Origin: Acephala macrosclerotiorum
Taxonomy: Eukaryota; Ascomycota; Leotiomycetes; Helotiales; Mollisiaceae
NCBI GenBank assembly: GCA_014904845.1
Contig: MU119428.1
Coordinates: 1 to 64,000 of the forward strand
DNA: 64,000 nucleotides
Direction of reading: 5' to 3'
Part shown: one piece after another, positions 12,741 through 23,590 of the stretch
Position numbering within the stretch: position 1 is the stretch's first letter
How the letters are laid out: every line of letters begins with the position of its first letter
Translations under genes and position numbers: made by a program
Notes under the pieces: generated by a model
What the model saw: only the letters and a program-made list of their open reading frames with translations
Databases searched by the model: none
Told to the model about the DNA's origin: nothing

Positions 12741-15073
12741 ATGGCCACTTTCGTCCCCATCTCTTATACCTATGTGCCAACTGCTCCGCGCTCCACGAGC
12801 GCAACAGCTCGCCGCAAACCTACCTCGAAGCAGTCCAGCATCCTCGACAAGCTCCAGCGCAGCAAGCTGAGCGAGGCAGAACTCAGCACGCCCCAACCAG
12901 TAGCAGCTAATGATATTGGAGGTAACAAGCTTGGAATCCGAGGTATGTTGAGATCGAGATTTTTGGGCTAGTGGCAATAGTAACTAACCTGTGGACATCT
13001 GAGTAGAGACCAGTACGATCAACGACGGCGACGACAACAGAAACGACGACTCCTACGACCCTCCCTCTATCGAACAACGGTTATATACCACGCTACAGAA
13101 GGAGGGCTTTGCAGCGGAGGACCGGCGTCCGAACAACACAGCCTTCGGGGTTGGGGATACAATTGCGGAGGAGAGAGGCGGCTCTCTTGATGATAACAGG
13201 TCAGCACCGGGCGATAACTCAAGCGGTAGTCCAAGTGAGTACGCCCCATTATCCCCTATCGTGGGAAGCAGACGACCAGTTTTTCTAATATAGCGTAGAA
13301 GATCCAATTGTGCTGCTGGGCGATGACGACTCGAGTACCTCTGAAGCCGAAGCCGAAGCCGATGACGGTGGTCCTCGTGCCGAAAGTGCAGCGGCAGACG
13401 AGGGCCTTCTCGATAGCCTAGAGACTACCATCGACTCGACAACTCCGGCCCCTCCTTCCAATCCCGATGTGTGGCACGATATTGATGGCTTCCTCGAGAC
13501 GGCACAGCGCTTGCGGCGCTCTGCACAAAAACCTTCGACGTTCGACTGCATGCGCCTTCGTGCTTCCTCTTCCCGTGCCTCGAGCGAGCCATTGCACGAC
13601 CACATCAATGCAGCAGGCCAATGTACGGTCCGCGCCAGATCCGAGGCCACGATGTCCCACCCTGCTCGTTCTCGCAATCAACCCCAAGATCATTTTCCTA
13701 CGGATCGAAGCGCAGGAGACGAACATGAGCCGATCCGCCCTGCACTGAATTCCGATATCTGTGATGGGGAGGAGAAACAGCGGCAGGAGGAGGAGCAGGA
13801 GGATGAGGACTGCGGCAACGACAATGAGGACGGCAGGCAACCGCAGCAAGAGGTCATGGAAGATGTGGCAGCGGCGCTGATGACCGGAAAGGTTGGCGAT
13901 ACCCACCAATGCAGCAAGAAGGGTGAAAGCCCAGGGCTGGCCAACCGCGATTCATTTTCAAAGCCGAGTCAAGATAAGTCGGGAAACCACAGCGATCGTT
14001 GCAATGGTGTCGAACTTAAAAGCAATTCCGAGTCAGACGACGATGAAGGGAGGTCACGTGCTGCTAAGCGGAAACGACCGTCTTCATCCAACGGCCCAAT
14101 GCACAAGAAGCGCAAGCACCATCCCGAGCAGAGGCCTACCCGTCAACATGGACCACACTCCAAGCCCTATCGGCACTCTTCGAAATCTCACTCCCCTCTT
14201 GACCAGCGTTCGAGAGTCACCCCAGTATCCAGTCATGGCAGATTCAAGGGACCAAAATACGGCTCACTGCTTCGTAATGAGGACCAAGATGAAGAGGAGC
14301 CGCAGGAGCAACAGGGAGCGAAGCGGCGGCACCAGGGCGGGGCTGAGGAGACCAGCAGCGGCATCCATCAGTCCGGGGGTAACGAATGCAGTCATGACAC
14401 AGGCGACGAGCACGATGAGGAACCACGACTTGCAAAACGGCGGAAGCTGCCCTTGGTATCAACCGACGTGGCTCTTACGCCTTCCCTTGAGCATAGCCCT
14501 AAGCCTTGCCTCAGACAGTCTCACGGCCTGGCGCCATCCTCAACCACGCAATCTGAGATGGACGAGTCGCCGCCCCAAGCCGATCACGGGCATCTGTCAA
14601 CTCCGGGAGATGACGAGCACCACTACCCTCCACCCACCTCTCGCAGTCCCTCAGTTACGGTAGAGTCGGCACCAGTTGTGGAGTACCGGGAATGGCCCTT
14701 TCAAGGGTTCCTGAAACGCATCACGATTGGCAATCAAACGATATACAATCTCGAATTTGCGTTGCCACGTATCCCCGAGCACTTGGGCCTCTCACTCCAT
14801 TCGGAGATTTTAGGTGCTGGCTCTAGGGAGTCGTCGGCAGAGGCTGTAGTCTCTCACAAGGCCGTCGCGTCTCGCAAGCCGGGCAAGGAGCTGACGAAGG
14901 AGCAAGAGAGTCTGTTGGCCAAGATGGTCCATGAAGACGAGACTTGGACAGAGATAAGACGGCATTTCCCAGGCCACACACTACAGTCATTAAAGGAGAA
15001 CTTCTTTACGAAGCAAGGGGGAAAGCCTCGAAAGCGGGGTCGAAAGCCTGGTGTAAGGATTAGGGGCACATAA
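12741..15073 (+). CDS. Nuclear protein with C-terminal Myb/SANT-like domain
   Basis: Three exons: 12,741-12,942, 13,007-13,234 and 13,299-15,073, giving 734 residues. Introns are 12,943-13,006 (GTATGT, CTAAC, TAG) and 13,235-13,298 (GTGAGT, GTAG); only the distal AG keeps the second junction open. I chose the ATG at 12,741 for its AAATGG context; in-frame ATGs at 12,633 and 12,663 are alternatives. Most of the protein is low complexity and acidic, with basic clusters AAKRKR and KKRK that look like nuclear localisation signals. Near the C-terminus, LTKEQESLLAKM...TWTEIRRHFPGHTLQSLKE has the spacing of a single Myb/SANT repeat ending in PGRTxxxL, followed by a basic GKPRKRGRKPG AT-hook-like tail. 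DNA binding is inferred; the target is unknown. Confidence 0.75.
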
Positions 15074-15645
15074 ACGGCCATAGAACACGCTTTGCATAAT
15101 CGTAAGCACCACTTCTCGAAGCGTTTCCAAATTCAACAAGCATTTTAACATACGCTTTCTCGTTTGCTGTAATAGTGAGTTATCACAAGTCTGCGATTTT
15201 AGATGTCCCATATCCACCCTCTCCTAATACAAGTGTGTTTCTAGACCAATTTCTAAGCACAAGTGATGCCGGCGATCAACTCAGTTTTGATCAGGATTCC
15301 CTGTATCCAAGGAAACTAGTAACTGTGGCACAACATGCATATTCTATGCTCTTGTCCTTATATTGAAGTTCCCAACTGTCGTGCATGCAATTCCGATATG
15401 CGTGTATTCTTGTCTGTACAGCCACAGGAGGAACTCCCCCCTGCCATGCAGATTCTCCGTCCTGTTGAAAATCACATATTTCTCCGCCCTCACGTAAACG
15501 TGTCATGTAACTGGATCAAGTGAATCTGGTCGATTTACATCTTTGTTCTATTCGATAATACCCCAACAGAGTCCAATCATATATGCATGAATTGATATCT
15601 CTCTACGTTTCAAGATGTCGCTTTTTGGCCATCCCCGCATGCTTC
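15074..15645. other. Intergenic, nothing recognised
   Basis: No coding frame, repeat or RNA gene is evident between the Myb-like gene and the first small orphan gene. The segment would hold the 3' UTRs of both neighbours. Confidence 0.4.
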
Positions 15646-15915
15646 TTAAACTCTCGCCCCCGAACCTCCGGAAAAAAGTCTGTTCTGCATCTTATGTCGA
15701 AGCAATTGCCCAAGCTGGCGGAGAGCTAGTGCCCACCAACCTTGAATGTAGCCTCTCTTAATAATTATAAGCTCGAGTTTACCATCGCTGAACGTGGTGT
15801 CGAGAAGTGCGGAATCTTGGTCAACCCAATGAATCTCGGAAACAGGCGAGCTAAAGTCGAGAACTTCCTGTTCGGCGAGCTTGAGCTGCTCATCTAAATC
15901 AAAACCCCCAACCAA
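15646..15915 (-). pseudogene. Truncated paralogue of the orphan gene at 16.8-17.3 kb
   Basis: An open minus-strand frame of about 89 codons whose last 60 residues align with the end of the neighbouring minus gene. Both share the pattern F-S...W...S-x-L then Q-G-[WF]-W-A-L-A-L-R-x-L-G-x-x-L-R. No ATG opens this frame. A TTTAG acceptor-like site lies just upstream at about 15,895, and an ATG-GCT-GCA start with a possible GTAGAC donor lies near 15,975, but joining them does not restore the conserved frame. The copy also lacks the middle of its paralogue and abuts a duplicate of its upstream region. It is most likely a deleted copy, but a short functional gene cannot be excluded. Confidence 0.5.
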
Positions 15916-16007
15916 ATTCCTAACCTCGTATCTTGCTTTCTCCCCAAACCCGTCTGTCTACCTTTGCTGCAGCCATGTCACTTTTCTTTAGGCGAGATCT
16001 TTAGAAA

Positions 16008-16252
16008 TGACATGGTGCTTGTATCTTTTAACCTCGAGATCAACAAGACAACGTGGCGGACAGTCGCGATACTCGATGCGAGGGCCTAAACCTCCAAGTG
16101 GGCGGCGGTCTGACGGGATCTTTTGAAACGATATCGTGGTTCCGATTCTGAAAGTTAGACGTGTTGAGATGGGAGATTTCCCAAGCTGTTTACGAGCAGG
16201 CTACTTGCTCGCTGTGGCTGGGCTTCCATTTCTAGTTCTCGCTTGCCCGCTT
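16008..16252 (-). repeat. Duplicated upstream region, copy 1
   Basis: Matches 17,718-17,940 in the same orientation. Shared boxes in order are CATGGTGCTTGT, ACCTCGAG, CAGTCGCG, CCAAGTGGGCGG, GATCTTTTGAAA, GATATCGTGGTTC and AAGCTGTTTACG. Together with the homologous coding ends this shows a tandem duplication of one gene with its 5' flank; copy 1 has lost about 0.7 kb. Confidence 0.7.
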
Positions 16253-16785
16253 TTTTGTCTTCTTTGAATGCCGTACACTTCCTGCTTCTCGAAGCACCTA
16301 CTGCTTCAGTGAGGCATGCGTGCAGTGAACGCGGATGTGGCCACCACCCTCTTTCTAGTCACGTGTAATATCACATAAATGCAGGTCCCTGCGCTGATAT
16401 TGCCTTAGATTCTCAGGCCATAGCCCAGGAGCAGTCTAACTTGGAGCCAATCATATGATAATACTTTCAAGTGCTGGATTAAATAACCACCACACCATAC
16501 ATTTCTTTTACTCCTAGCATGACCAGCATCGTACAGATGAACCAGCCACCCCTAACGTAGGAACACTGAGTGTCGTCCAACGGGTACGAGATCTTCAATT
16601 CATATCGAAATCAGTCACCTTTTAAGGAGTCATTGGCCATAATTATCACGTGACACGAACCCATTTTACCCAAAGAACAACCACCAGCTCACAAGATTCG
16701 CAGGTGGTCATAAAGGAAAGGTCAAACAATCATCCCCCTTGATTTGTACCTAACACATCTCACGCTCCCCAGAGCGACCGCAGCA

Positions 16786-17281
16786 CTATTCATTCATCCT
16801 CCGTTCCTCAGTTTCCCGAAGCACCCTCCCAAGCCGACGGAGGGCCAGCGCCCAGAAGCCTTGATTACAGGCCCTTCTTGTAATTACTTGTCCCAAATCG
16901 TTGCTTGTGTAACCAAACAGTGTTGAGTACTCTCCAAACCAAATGTCTTTAAAGTAGGCGCAGCTGAAATGTTGAAATTCGAATTCAGCATTTTCATTGG
17001 AAGGCTCACCCAAATCTGCGCTCTCTCGTAAGACTTTAGTCCTGAAGTCCTTCACTCTCGTATCGACGTCTATAATCTGTTGGGATTCCTTATTCATCTG
17101 ACCATTGTGCCAAAAAACTACGAGAAAACTTTTTTGCATTAGTTATAATATGCCCAGCTCGGCTAAACTCACCAAATAATTTCTTTAGACCCTTCCCTAC
17201 GATTTCATTAGCCAAAATTTTCAGAAATACCGTCAGACTTATTACTTGATTTTCCATATACTCTTCTCCCCTAAGAAGCAT
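16786..17281 (-). CDS. Small orphan protein, intact duplicate
   Basis: The two supported exons on the minus strand are 17,281-17,173 and 17,117-16,786, separated by a 55-nt intron (GTGAGT, CTAAT, CGTAG). They encode 146 residues if translation starts at 17,281; an in-frame ATG at 17,257 is possible. A further 5' exon may exist, because an ATG at 17,517 opens a frame that runs to about 17,290, but I could not find a splice pair joining the two in phase. The C-terminus is basic and carries the QGFWALALRRLGRVL motif shared with the truncated copy at 15.6-15.9 kb, and conservation in that frame supports real coding. No known family is recognised, and there is no signal peptide or membrane segment. 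Confidence 0.5.
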
Positions 17282-17717
17282 TCTACACGATAAATCTCGT
17301 TAAGTAGCGGTGCGTGTGCGGGGTCTTGGGCTAAATGCCCATATCCAGCTCGTCCCTCTCCATGTTGAGTCAAAAGTGAGCTAGTTACCATTTCTGACTT
17401 CTCGGTCTTGAGATTCACAAAGGAGGCATAGTGCCAGCAGATACGGTCACCATGGCGGATAGGAGAAGCTCCGTTTGGTCGATTGGTTGGTGAGATCTTC
17501 GAGGCCTGATGTGACATTATGACTCTGCTTTTCGAAACAAAGGTTGGGCCGTTGATAGCTTGTTAAGATAGCCGTGTCCGTGACTCTGGGAAGTCCTACC
17601 GTGAATCAGTACTTCCCCTACCAAAGAATCATTGCGAGGTGGGACACTCACTGACCGTGTAAAAGGGAGAGGGAAGGAAAGTGAAAGGCAATGATAAGAG
17701 GATTTGAAAAGTCCCAA

Positions 17718-17940
17718 AATGAGATGGTGCTTGTGATTTTCAACCTCGAGGTCAAGTAAGACAGTCGCGGTACTAGATCCGAGGGCTTAGACGTCCAAGT
17801 GGGCGGACTGATGCGATCTTTTGAAATGATATCGTGGTTCTGGTTCTCCAAAAGTTGAGCGTGCTGATGGGAGCTTATATACTTCCCTAAGCTGTTTACG
17901 GGCAGGCCAGTTGTTCATCATAGCTAGGCTTCCAGTTAGG
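17718..17940 (-). repeat. Duplicated upstream region, copy 2
   Basis: Partner of 16,008-16,252. It lies upstream of the intact copy of the small orphan gene and so probably contains its promoter. Confidence 0.7.
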
Positions 17941-18204
17941 TACTATCAATATGTAGCTTAGAGATGGCCAGCGTAACACGGTGGACGTGTTTGACTGATC
18001 ACATGTCACGTGCAATGTCTCGACAAAAGCATCTGGCCATAATTTTGATCAGTATTCTTCTGGACTGCCAAGGTCTCACATCTCTCATAATAGAAGTACA
18101 TCGGAATTCCCAGAATAGCCCAGAGTTACAGTGAGTTCTTCAAAAGAGTTCTGCACCAGTTTCCAATCCCATATCTAGTTTGCCCTTCATACGCAGTAGA
18201 ACTT

Positions 18205-18834
18205 TTAGATTTCTGCCTCCATCCGCTGCTTTTCCTTTCTTTTTTCCTCGAAGAAGCGATCTCGATACATGTTATACTCGTCATCCAAAAATAACGTGTA
18301 ATCGAAGTCCTCTGGGTTATCCCGCGAAACTTGCCCAGCCCAATCCTTGCAAATACTCTCAATACACGCCTTACACTTTCTCCCAGGAGCCGCTGGTGCG
18401 CGACACGAAACGCAAACTGGTTCTGGCTCTCGTTCCCCCTCTTCTTCACACCTCTTGCAAATACCCCTCCAGGCAATCGGAAGACCACAAGATCCGCAAC
18501 GGGATCTTTTCACCCATCTCTGTTCCTTTACAGACTTCTCTGCTTTCTCTCTCCGTGCAAGCTTTATCATTTCCAATTGTTGAGTAATGCTTTCAACGCC
18601 ATCATCCTTCTCTGTGTTGAAAAATGGTTGAAGGCATTTCGAACTAGCTTCGCCTGTCTCCAAGTTGTCCAATAATCCCCCACTTTCAATGCTTATCTTG
18701 GCATTCTTCCGACTTGACTTATCCTTTTCCCCGATTGTGGACTTTCGTTTTCGTACTTGTTGCGGAGGTTGGAGATTCGCTTCGTGTGGCAAGGGCGCCT
18801 GGGAAGAAAAATTTGGCGTCGGAACATCTTCCAT
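18205..18834 (-). CDS. Cysteine-rich putative zinc-binding protein
   Basis: One coding exon of 209 residues starting at a GCCATGG context. A GTGAGT...GCTAAT...AACAG intron ends just upstream of this ATG, and the exon before it has no usable ATG in frame, so this looks like a 5' UTR intron. The N-terminal half is polar with basic stretches (VRKRK, SSRKNAK). The centre holds two paired cysteine knuckles, C-G-S-C-G...C-K-R-C and C-V-S-C...C-K-A-C, which would suit two zinc ribbons. The C-terminus is charged and probably helical. I recognise no named family. A role in nucleic-acid or protein binding is only a guess from the cysteine spacing. Confidence 0.6.
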   Translation of the reverse strand: MEDVPTPNFSSQAPLPHEANLQPPQQVRKRKSTIGEKDKSSRKNAKISIESGGLLDNLETGEASSKCLQPFFNTEKDDGVESITQQLEMIKLARREKAEKSVKEQRWVKRSRCGSCGLPIAWRGICKRCEEEGEREPEPVCVSCRAPAAPGRKCKACIESICKDWAGQVSRDNPEDFDYTLFLDDEYNMYRDRFFEEKRKEKQRMEAEI

Positions 18835-19057
18835 GGCTGTTGAATGAAGAATTAGCATCGGGCCAATCCGAAATACCTATGAGGATACTCACCGCAGAGT
18901 TTTGAGAAAGAGTTAAAAGATAAAGAGCATCAATGCAGTACTCCGCGTCCAAGCAGCCCGACTGAAGCACTTCCTTTCCACATCCGGGATCTCCTCCGGC
19001 ATCGTCTGATGACAACCTTTCCAACTCTACACTTCAACCTTACACATCACATCCACA

Positions 19058-19375
19058 ATGGCCTCCGCATCACCACTTTCTCCAACCTTTTATGGGCACA
19101 TTGCCTCAACACTGGATGCGCTTCTCCTCTTCGAAGCATGTCTCAGCGGCGCACTCAATTATGTTGCTCGCCGTCCTTCCGACCGGGAGCGAGTGAGCTT
19201 GATTAAGAGCGGAAATGTCTTCATCTATGAGGAGGATTCTTCTGGCATCAAAAGCTGGAACGACGGTGTATTATGGAGTCCAAGTCGAATTTTGGACAGT
19301 TTCCTTGTTTACCGGGAGCTCGAACGTCCATTTCCGCTAGGAGAAAAGAAGAGGGCAATGAAGCGCAACCAATAA
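19058..19375 (+). pseudogene. Truncated WOPR-domain (Gti1/Pac2/Wor1 family) gene
   Basis: The 105-residue frame starts at an ATG in CACAATGG context and opens directly with the first half of the WOPR domain. It has FYGHI..TLDALLLFEACL, then RRPSDRERVSLIKSGNVFIYE, then IKSWNDGVLWSPSRILDSFLVYRELE. WOPR proteins (Wor1, Ryp1, Sge1, Pac2) are fungal DNA-binding regulators of morphology, effector and toxin programmes. They are usually several hundred residues long and have a second conserved box. Here the frame stops at about residue 105, just after the first box, and the DNA downstream belongs to a kinase fragment on the other strand. DNA binding by the half domain alone is unlikely. It is probably a rearrangement relic. 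Confidence 0.8.
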
Positions 19376-19394
19376 AATCCCTGCAGGAAGCGTC

Positions 19395-19762
19395 ATCGTA
19401 GGATGTTGCCTTATTGGGGTGAAGATTCTTCCGCTTCCGGTTCGACGATATCTCTTGTAGAACTTGGGCCTGCTTCAAGATCTCTGAACGCTCAAAATCC
19501 ACTAGCACTACATTTTTGATCTCAGGATTCCATAGCACGTTCGGTGGCCGCACATCACGATGCTCCACTCCGCAATCCAACATCTTTGTAACTGCCCTGC
19601 TCGTTTCCGCAGCCAAATCCCGTCCCTGGCTAACATCAAATCCTTGCGTGCCTGCTCGCCTGCCCATGACAGTAGCAGCATGTGAACTATTCTGACCCCA
19701 ACGTCGAGAAAGTAAGGACGGACGAGAGAGATGTTCCCAAGAGAGATGTAAGCAATATGCAC
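19395..19762 (-). pseudogene. Kinase-fold fragment with a frameshift
   Basis: The minus strand reads GNISLVRPYFLDVGVRIVHM then LLLSWAGEQARKD in one frame, and continues as RDLAAETSR...GVEHRDVRPPNVLWN...VVLVDFERSEIL in another. The frame changes near 19,640. H-R-D-V-R-P-P-N-V-L-W is a kinase catalytic loop and V-D-F-E takes the DFG position, as in a large fungal-specific kinase-like family. Both ends are missing: there is no ATP-binding lobe, and similarity ends near 19,395, where the WOPR fragment begins on the other strand. It is a decayed insertion or rearrangement fragment. Confidence 0.75.
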
Positions 19763-19799
19763 AAACTGCTAGATCTAGCAGGAGAATTGTCGAATGAAA

Positions 19800-20297
19800 G
19801 AGCGGGGATCACGTGCCTTTACCTAAGGGCAATAAAATGATATTTTACTTGATCGGTTAAAGGTTAATCCGGACCGCCCTTCTCCCGGTGAACGATTACT
19901 TGTACCGTACCTCACAACACTAAATTTCCTAGTTTATCCCAACGCCACCCTTCCATATTTTGTGCAGAATAGCTAAATTCCGGTACAGCACCGCCTAAAG
20001 CTCTGCGACTGGACACACTTTGCAAGTTTGCACTTCAACAACAATCCAAACCTCTTGTACACAAGACCAACCCTCACACGACGCGCGCCACGACGCGCAC
20101 CACGCTTCTAGCTTCTTCTCAAATATCCGTCAACCATCGCCTTTCATCGCGTTCCAGATCTATTGATATCACAGAAGTCTTTCGCTTCTGTAGACGTGGT
20201 GTTGCACATGACGATCGATAGCGACAGACCTTGAACTCAGGTTAGCCTACGTCCTTAGCCGCAATTTACTTCCATTCTCAACGACATTCGAAACCAG
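19800..20297 (+). promoter_or_regulatory. Upstream region of the next gene
   Basis: No coding frame. It contains CACGTG at about 19,810 and a short GC-rich repeat, CACGACGCGCG then CACGACGCGCA, near 20,080-20,100, followed by pyrimidine-rich DNA up to the ATG at 20,298. It probably holds the promoter and 5' UTR. Confidence 0.3.
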
Positions 20298-22445
20298 ATG
20301 GCATCTTCCGTTGCCCTAGACGCCGAGGCGGATCAAAGAAATACGTATAGCGCTACCGACCGAATCCTTCGCTGGATAAGAACGGGAAAACATACATTCA
20401 AGACAGACTATGTCGAAAGCGAAGCAAGTAGAAGCACAATCGGGACGGAACAAATACAGGATAGCTCTGTTAAAAAAACATCCAGCGCCTTGTCTATACA
20501 TACGGTCAAGACTTCCTCAAACAGTTCCCAAAGTGACTTATCTGAGGAGTCTGTGGATCTAAATCCTGACCCCAAGCCAATTGAGTTGCTTGTCGGCTGC
20601 GAAGACGATCCTCTCATACCTAGCCCAGATCAGATCAATTACACTTTCCTGAAGAGTCAAAACATCTGGGGCGCTTATATTACCCGCGCTAAGTCGCTAC
20701 CGTCTGGCTGTATACCTGTTAGGAGTTTGGACCCGTACGTCCTGTTGCAACATACACCCCCTCTTCCTCAAGATCTGCCTAAGAAGCGGAGCATCACAGG
20801 ACAAGCGATATGGGATGTCCCAAGCCCTGAATTCTCCAAGTCTTGAGAGTTACTAGAGCACACTGATGAAGAGGACTGGAGTCCGGAGTTCGTTCACGGT
20901 ATCAAGAAGACATTTCCTCTCTCGATATCCAAGCCTATTGAGTGTCGAATATCAACTCGATCCGATTTCCGACTTGACGACGAAGGATCAAATGGCATTG
21001 CGATACTTATGGCACTCTGGTCCTACATTTTCTGTGTACGGTTTCTCGAAATGCAGAGGAGACGCATACGGTATTCCACCACGAGATTGTCACCTGTTCT
21101 TAAGCAAGACGTAAAGCCTCGACCTGGAGACATTGTCCTCTACCTCGGCTGCGCCTCGAGGGATCTAGTTAGATGGCTTTGTGCCGTTCTGGCACCTGGA
21201 TTGAAATGGCAGGTGACAGGCCCTCTGCCACCATGGGCCGCGCATTACTTGAAAGATACTCGCTTCATCATCGTCACAGACAAACCGTTCGAATTTCTCG
21301 CACATGAGCAACCCCCTTCTTCTCAAAAGGCTACAGACCTTCTTGCAGAGTTGTGTGCGTTGTGTGGCTTTGGGTCTCCCGTGGAAAATAGTCAGAAGTC
21401 ATTTGAAAAATTTCAACAGTCTACATTAGCTTTCCTAGCGGCACTTGCACTGCCGTTTTACAACCACCTGGAGTTGCAGCCGCAACTTCCAATGCCCAGA
21501 ATCACTATAGATCACAGGACGCACGCCATACCTCCTGAATGCATTCGAGATTATGTAAACGACCTTCCCTATTATATGACTCTGTGTCTACATCCTGCCA
21601 CTGTAGGCTCTGTAATTTGGAGCATTTTTTGGGAACCAGGATTGGAATGCAATCTTGTCAGCGCTTGGTTTGGTGCAATCCTGGAAGTCTTGCGGCCTAT
21701 TATTGAAGCCGGAGATCTGGAAATGCTTGCCAAGATATTCATTGTCCGTCGACTCCAACCTGCTCTATTGTGGCTTGGTGTTTTGGTGATGTGCGACCTT
21801 GCGATGCTGGATATGTTAGTATCTTATCTTGAATCTCACCAAGAGCGAGAGAACTTTGATTCGTGGTCGGGGCCTGATATAGATGTTGCTGTCTGGACTG
21901 GTTCTAAGCAATCGTTCTTAGATGAAGATGTCTCAAATACCTATGAGGGGATTGCTGCACAAGTACCGCGGTCCGATCTACTACGCCATCGCTTCAACTT
22001 CCGACTCGGTGATCCGGATGTTCTCCGTTTTGGATGGCAGCCCCTCGGTCACGTGCCCAAACAACAGATCGAGCCCGAGCTTTGGCCACGGCTGGAGATT
22101 GGGTGCTCACGAAAGTACAAGCACTGGATCTGGTGGCTCCCAGAGAGGGATGGGAAGGGTGCACCTAAAATTCCTGAGATCATGATACCGGACATTCGAC
22201 AGGGCTTTCGTCACGACAAAATCAGATACAGGCAAAGTGCCACTGACGAATTGAATCCTGAGACTGGGACTGTAGCGGTACCAGATGGGTTTGGTTGCAA
22301 AGTTGGGTTTGGGCCATCAAGAGATGCTACATTCCACGTAGTATCGTACGGGTCAAAGGATGCAGCAGGAGATCGGAGCTTGGAAGCTATAGTAATACCA
22401 GGGGTTAGACAACATCCCTGGATGGCAGATTCACGGGGTATCTAG
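20298..22445 (+). pseudogene. Long orphan protein frame cut by one in-frame TGA
   Basis: From the ATG at 20,298 a single frame of 715 codons runs to the stop at 22,443-22,445, broken only by TGA at 20,844-20,846. Residues on both sides look coding: DVPSPEFSKS before the stop and ELLEHTDEEDWSPEFVHG after it. No intron of normal size with good splice sites removes the TGA; the only in-phase GT..AG span I found is 42 nt with a poor donor. The next codon is GAG, not the CTA that favours readthrough in fungi. C-to-T change of an arginine CGA codon would explain it. The C-terminal part has hydrophobic helices (ALLWLGVLVMCDLAMLDML) and many tryptophans. I do not recognise the family. It could also be two separately expressed pieces. 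Confidence 0.6.
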
Positions 22446-22531
22446 TGAAATTCCGGTATCCATTGACCAAAGTGTTGTAATGTATTATAGAGATGCAGTT
22501 ACAAACATAATGCAGTCCATTAATGTGTACT

Positions 22532-23590
22532 TCAGCGTGAGCTTGTAGACTTTCCTAGTTGCCAAGTATGGTAAACTCTTCCGGATTTCTTCCCAACATA
22601 CACTAAACACTCATATAACTTTCCTTCAAAATACCTACTACCTTTCTTCCAATCTCTTGCGTCAGTTTGGACATTCTTGCCTTCTTCGTTGCAGAAGTAG
22701 TAAAACACATGCTTATTCTTCTCCTTCTTGACAGTGTCTACCAGCAGCCCCTCTTGAGAGGCAGATTGAGGGTTGCTTGTACCCCCAATTCCCTCAGAAG
22801 TATCGTCCGGACCGAGGGTCATCGTAGTGCTAGGACCAGTTGAATCCTTCTCCTTCCCCTTCCCCTTGTTGTCCGTGGTCGGACTTTCAACATCCGGTTT
22901 GTACTCGTATCCCCAGTTACCATCAGGATCTTTGGCGCTCCTCTCCCACTCTCTCCATGCCTCGCTCCAAGACCAATCACTCCAATGCCCTGACAGAGCC
23001 TGGTAATCATACTCCCAGACGCCAGTTGACTTCTCTCGGCTTCTCACCCATTGGCCCCACTCCTTACTTCAAGACCATGAGCTCCAATTCGACGTGGTAC
23101 TCTCTCCAATGTGGGCTTTGTCCAAATCTCCTACAAGCCCTGCAATACTTCCCGTTTTTTGTTCAAATTTTTCTTTACTCCATGCGAGAGGATCTTCAGA
23201 ATCTCCAGAGTCGGCTCGACCGTGCCCTGCAGACCAGGCGCTTCCTTGTGGAGGCGGAGAGGACGAGTCTTGAGTGTCATAGTGTGTTGTGTCTTCGTAC
23301 TCGTCTTCATCAGGGGACAAAGGTCTGTAGCCTGGATGGCCTGGCACGTATTCGTGAGGTGCTAGCGGTATTGCATTTTTTGCATCGAGAGGATAATAAT
23401 TCTCACCGCATGAACAAGGTATGAAGCAGAGTCTACGTTTTCCCCTTGTATCTTCTGCGTGGATTGAAACTTGGCAGATTTCGAATTGTTTCTTGCACTT
23501 TAGGCATTTCGAATGCTTAACAGCAGCATGCCCATCCAACCAGTGACTACAGCGCATGCAATGCCCTTTCCTGCCCGAGCTTGCCGACAT
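22532..23590 (-). pseudogene. Cys- and Trp-rich orphan protein frame cut by one TGA
   Basis: One minus-strand frame of 353 codons from the ATG at 23,590 to the stop at 22,532 is interrupted once, by TGA at 23,071-23,069. The N-terminus has paired cysteines (C-M-R-C, C-L-K-C, then C-F-I-P-C-S-C), suggesting a zinc-bound module. The middle is acidic and Pro/Ser-rich. Around the stop is an internal repeat: SSWS-stop-SKEWGQW upstream matches SDWSWSEAWREW about 33 codons later, so the stop stands where the second unit has tryptophan. A TGG-to-TGA change is the simplest reading. The end contains KHVFYYFCNEEG. The gene is convergent with the 20.3-22.4 kb gene, 86 bp away. Function unknown. Confidence 0.6.

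Noticed and set aside
20844..20846. Programmed stop-codon readthrough (UGA-CUA type)
   Set aside because: The next codon is GAG, and at 23,069 it is AGT; neither is the known readthrough context, so nonsense mutation is preferred.
20298..23590. Alternative nuclear code with UGA as Trp
   Set aside because: All other genes here, including long intact ones, use TGA, TAA or TAG as ordinary ends, and their frames have no internal TGA.
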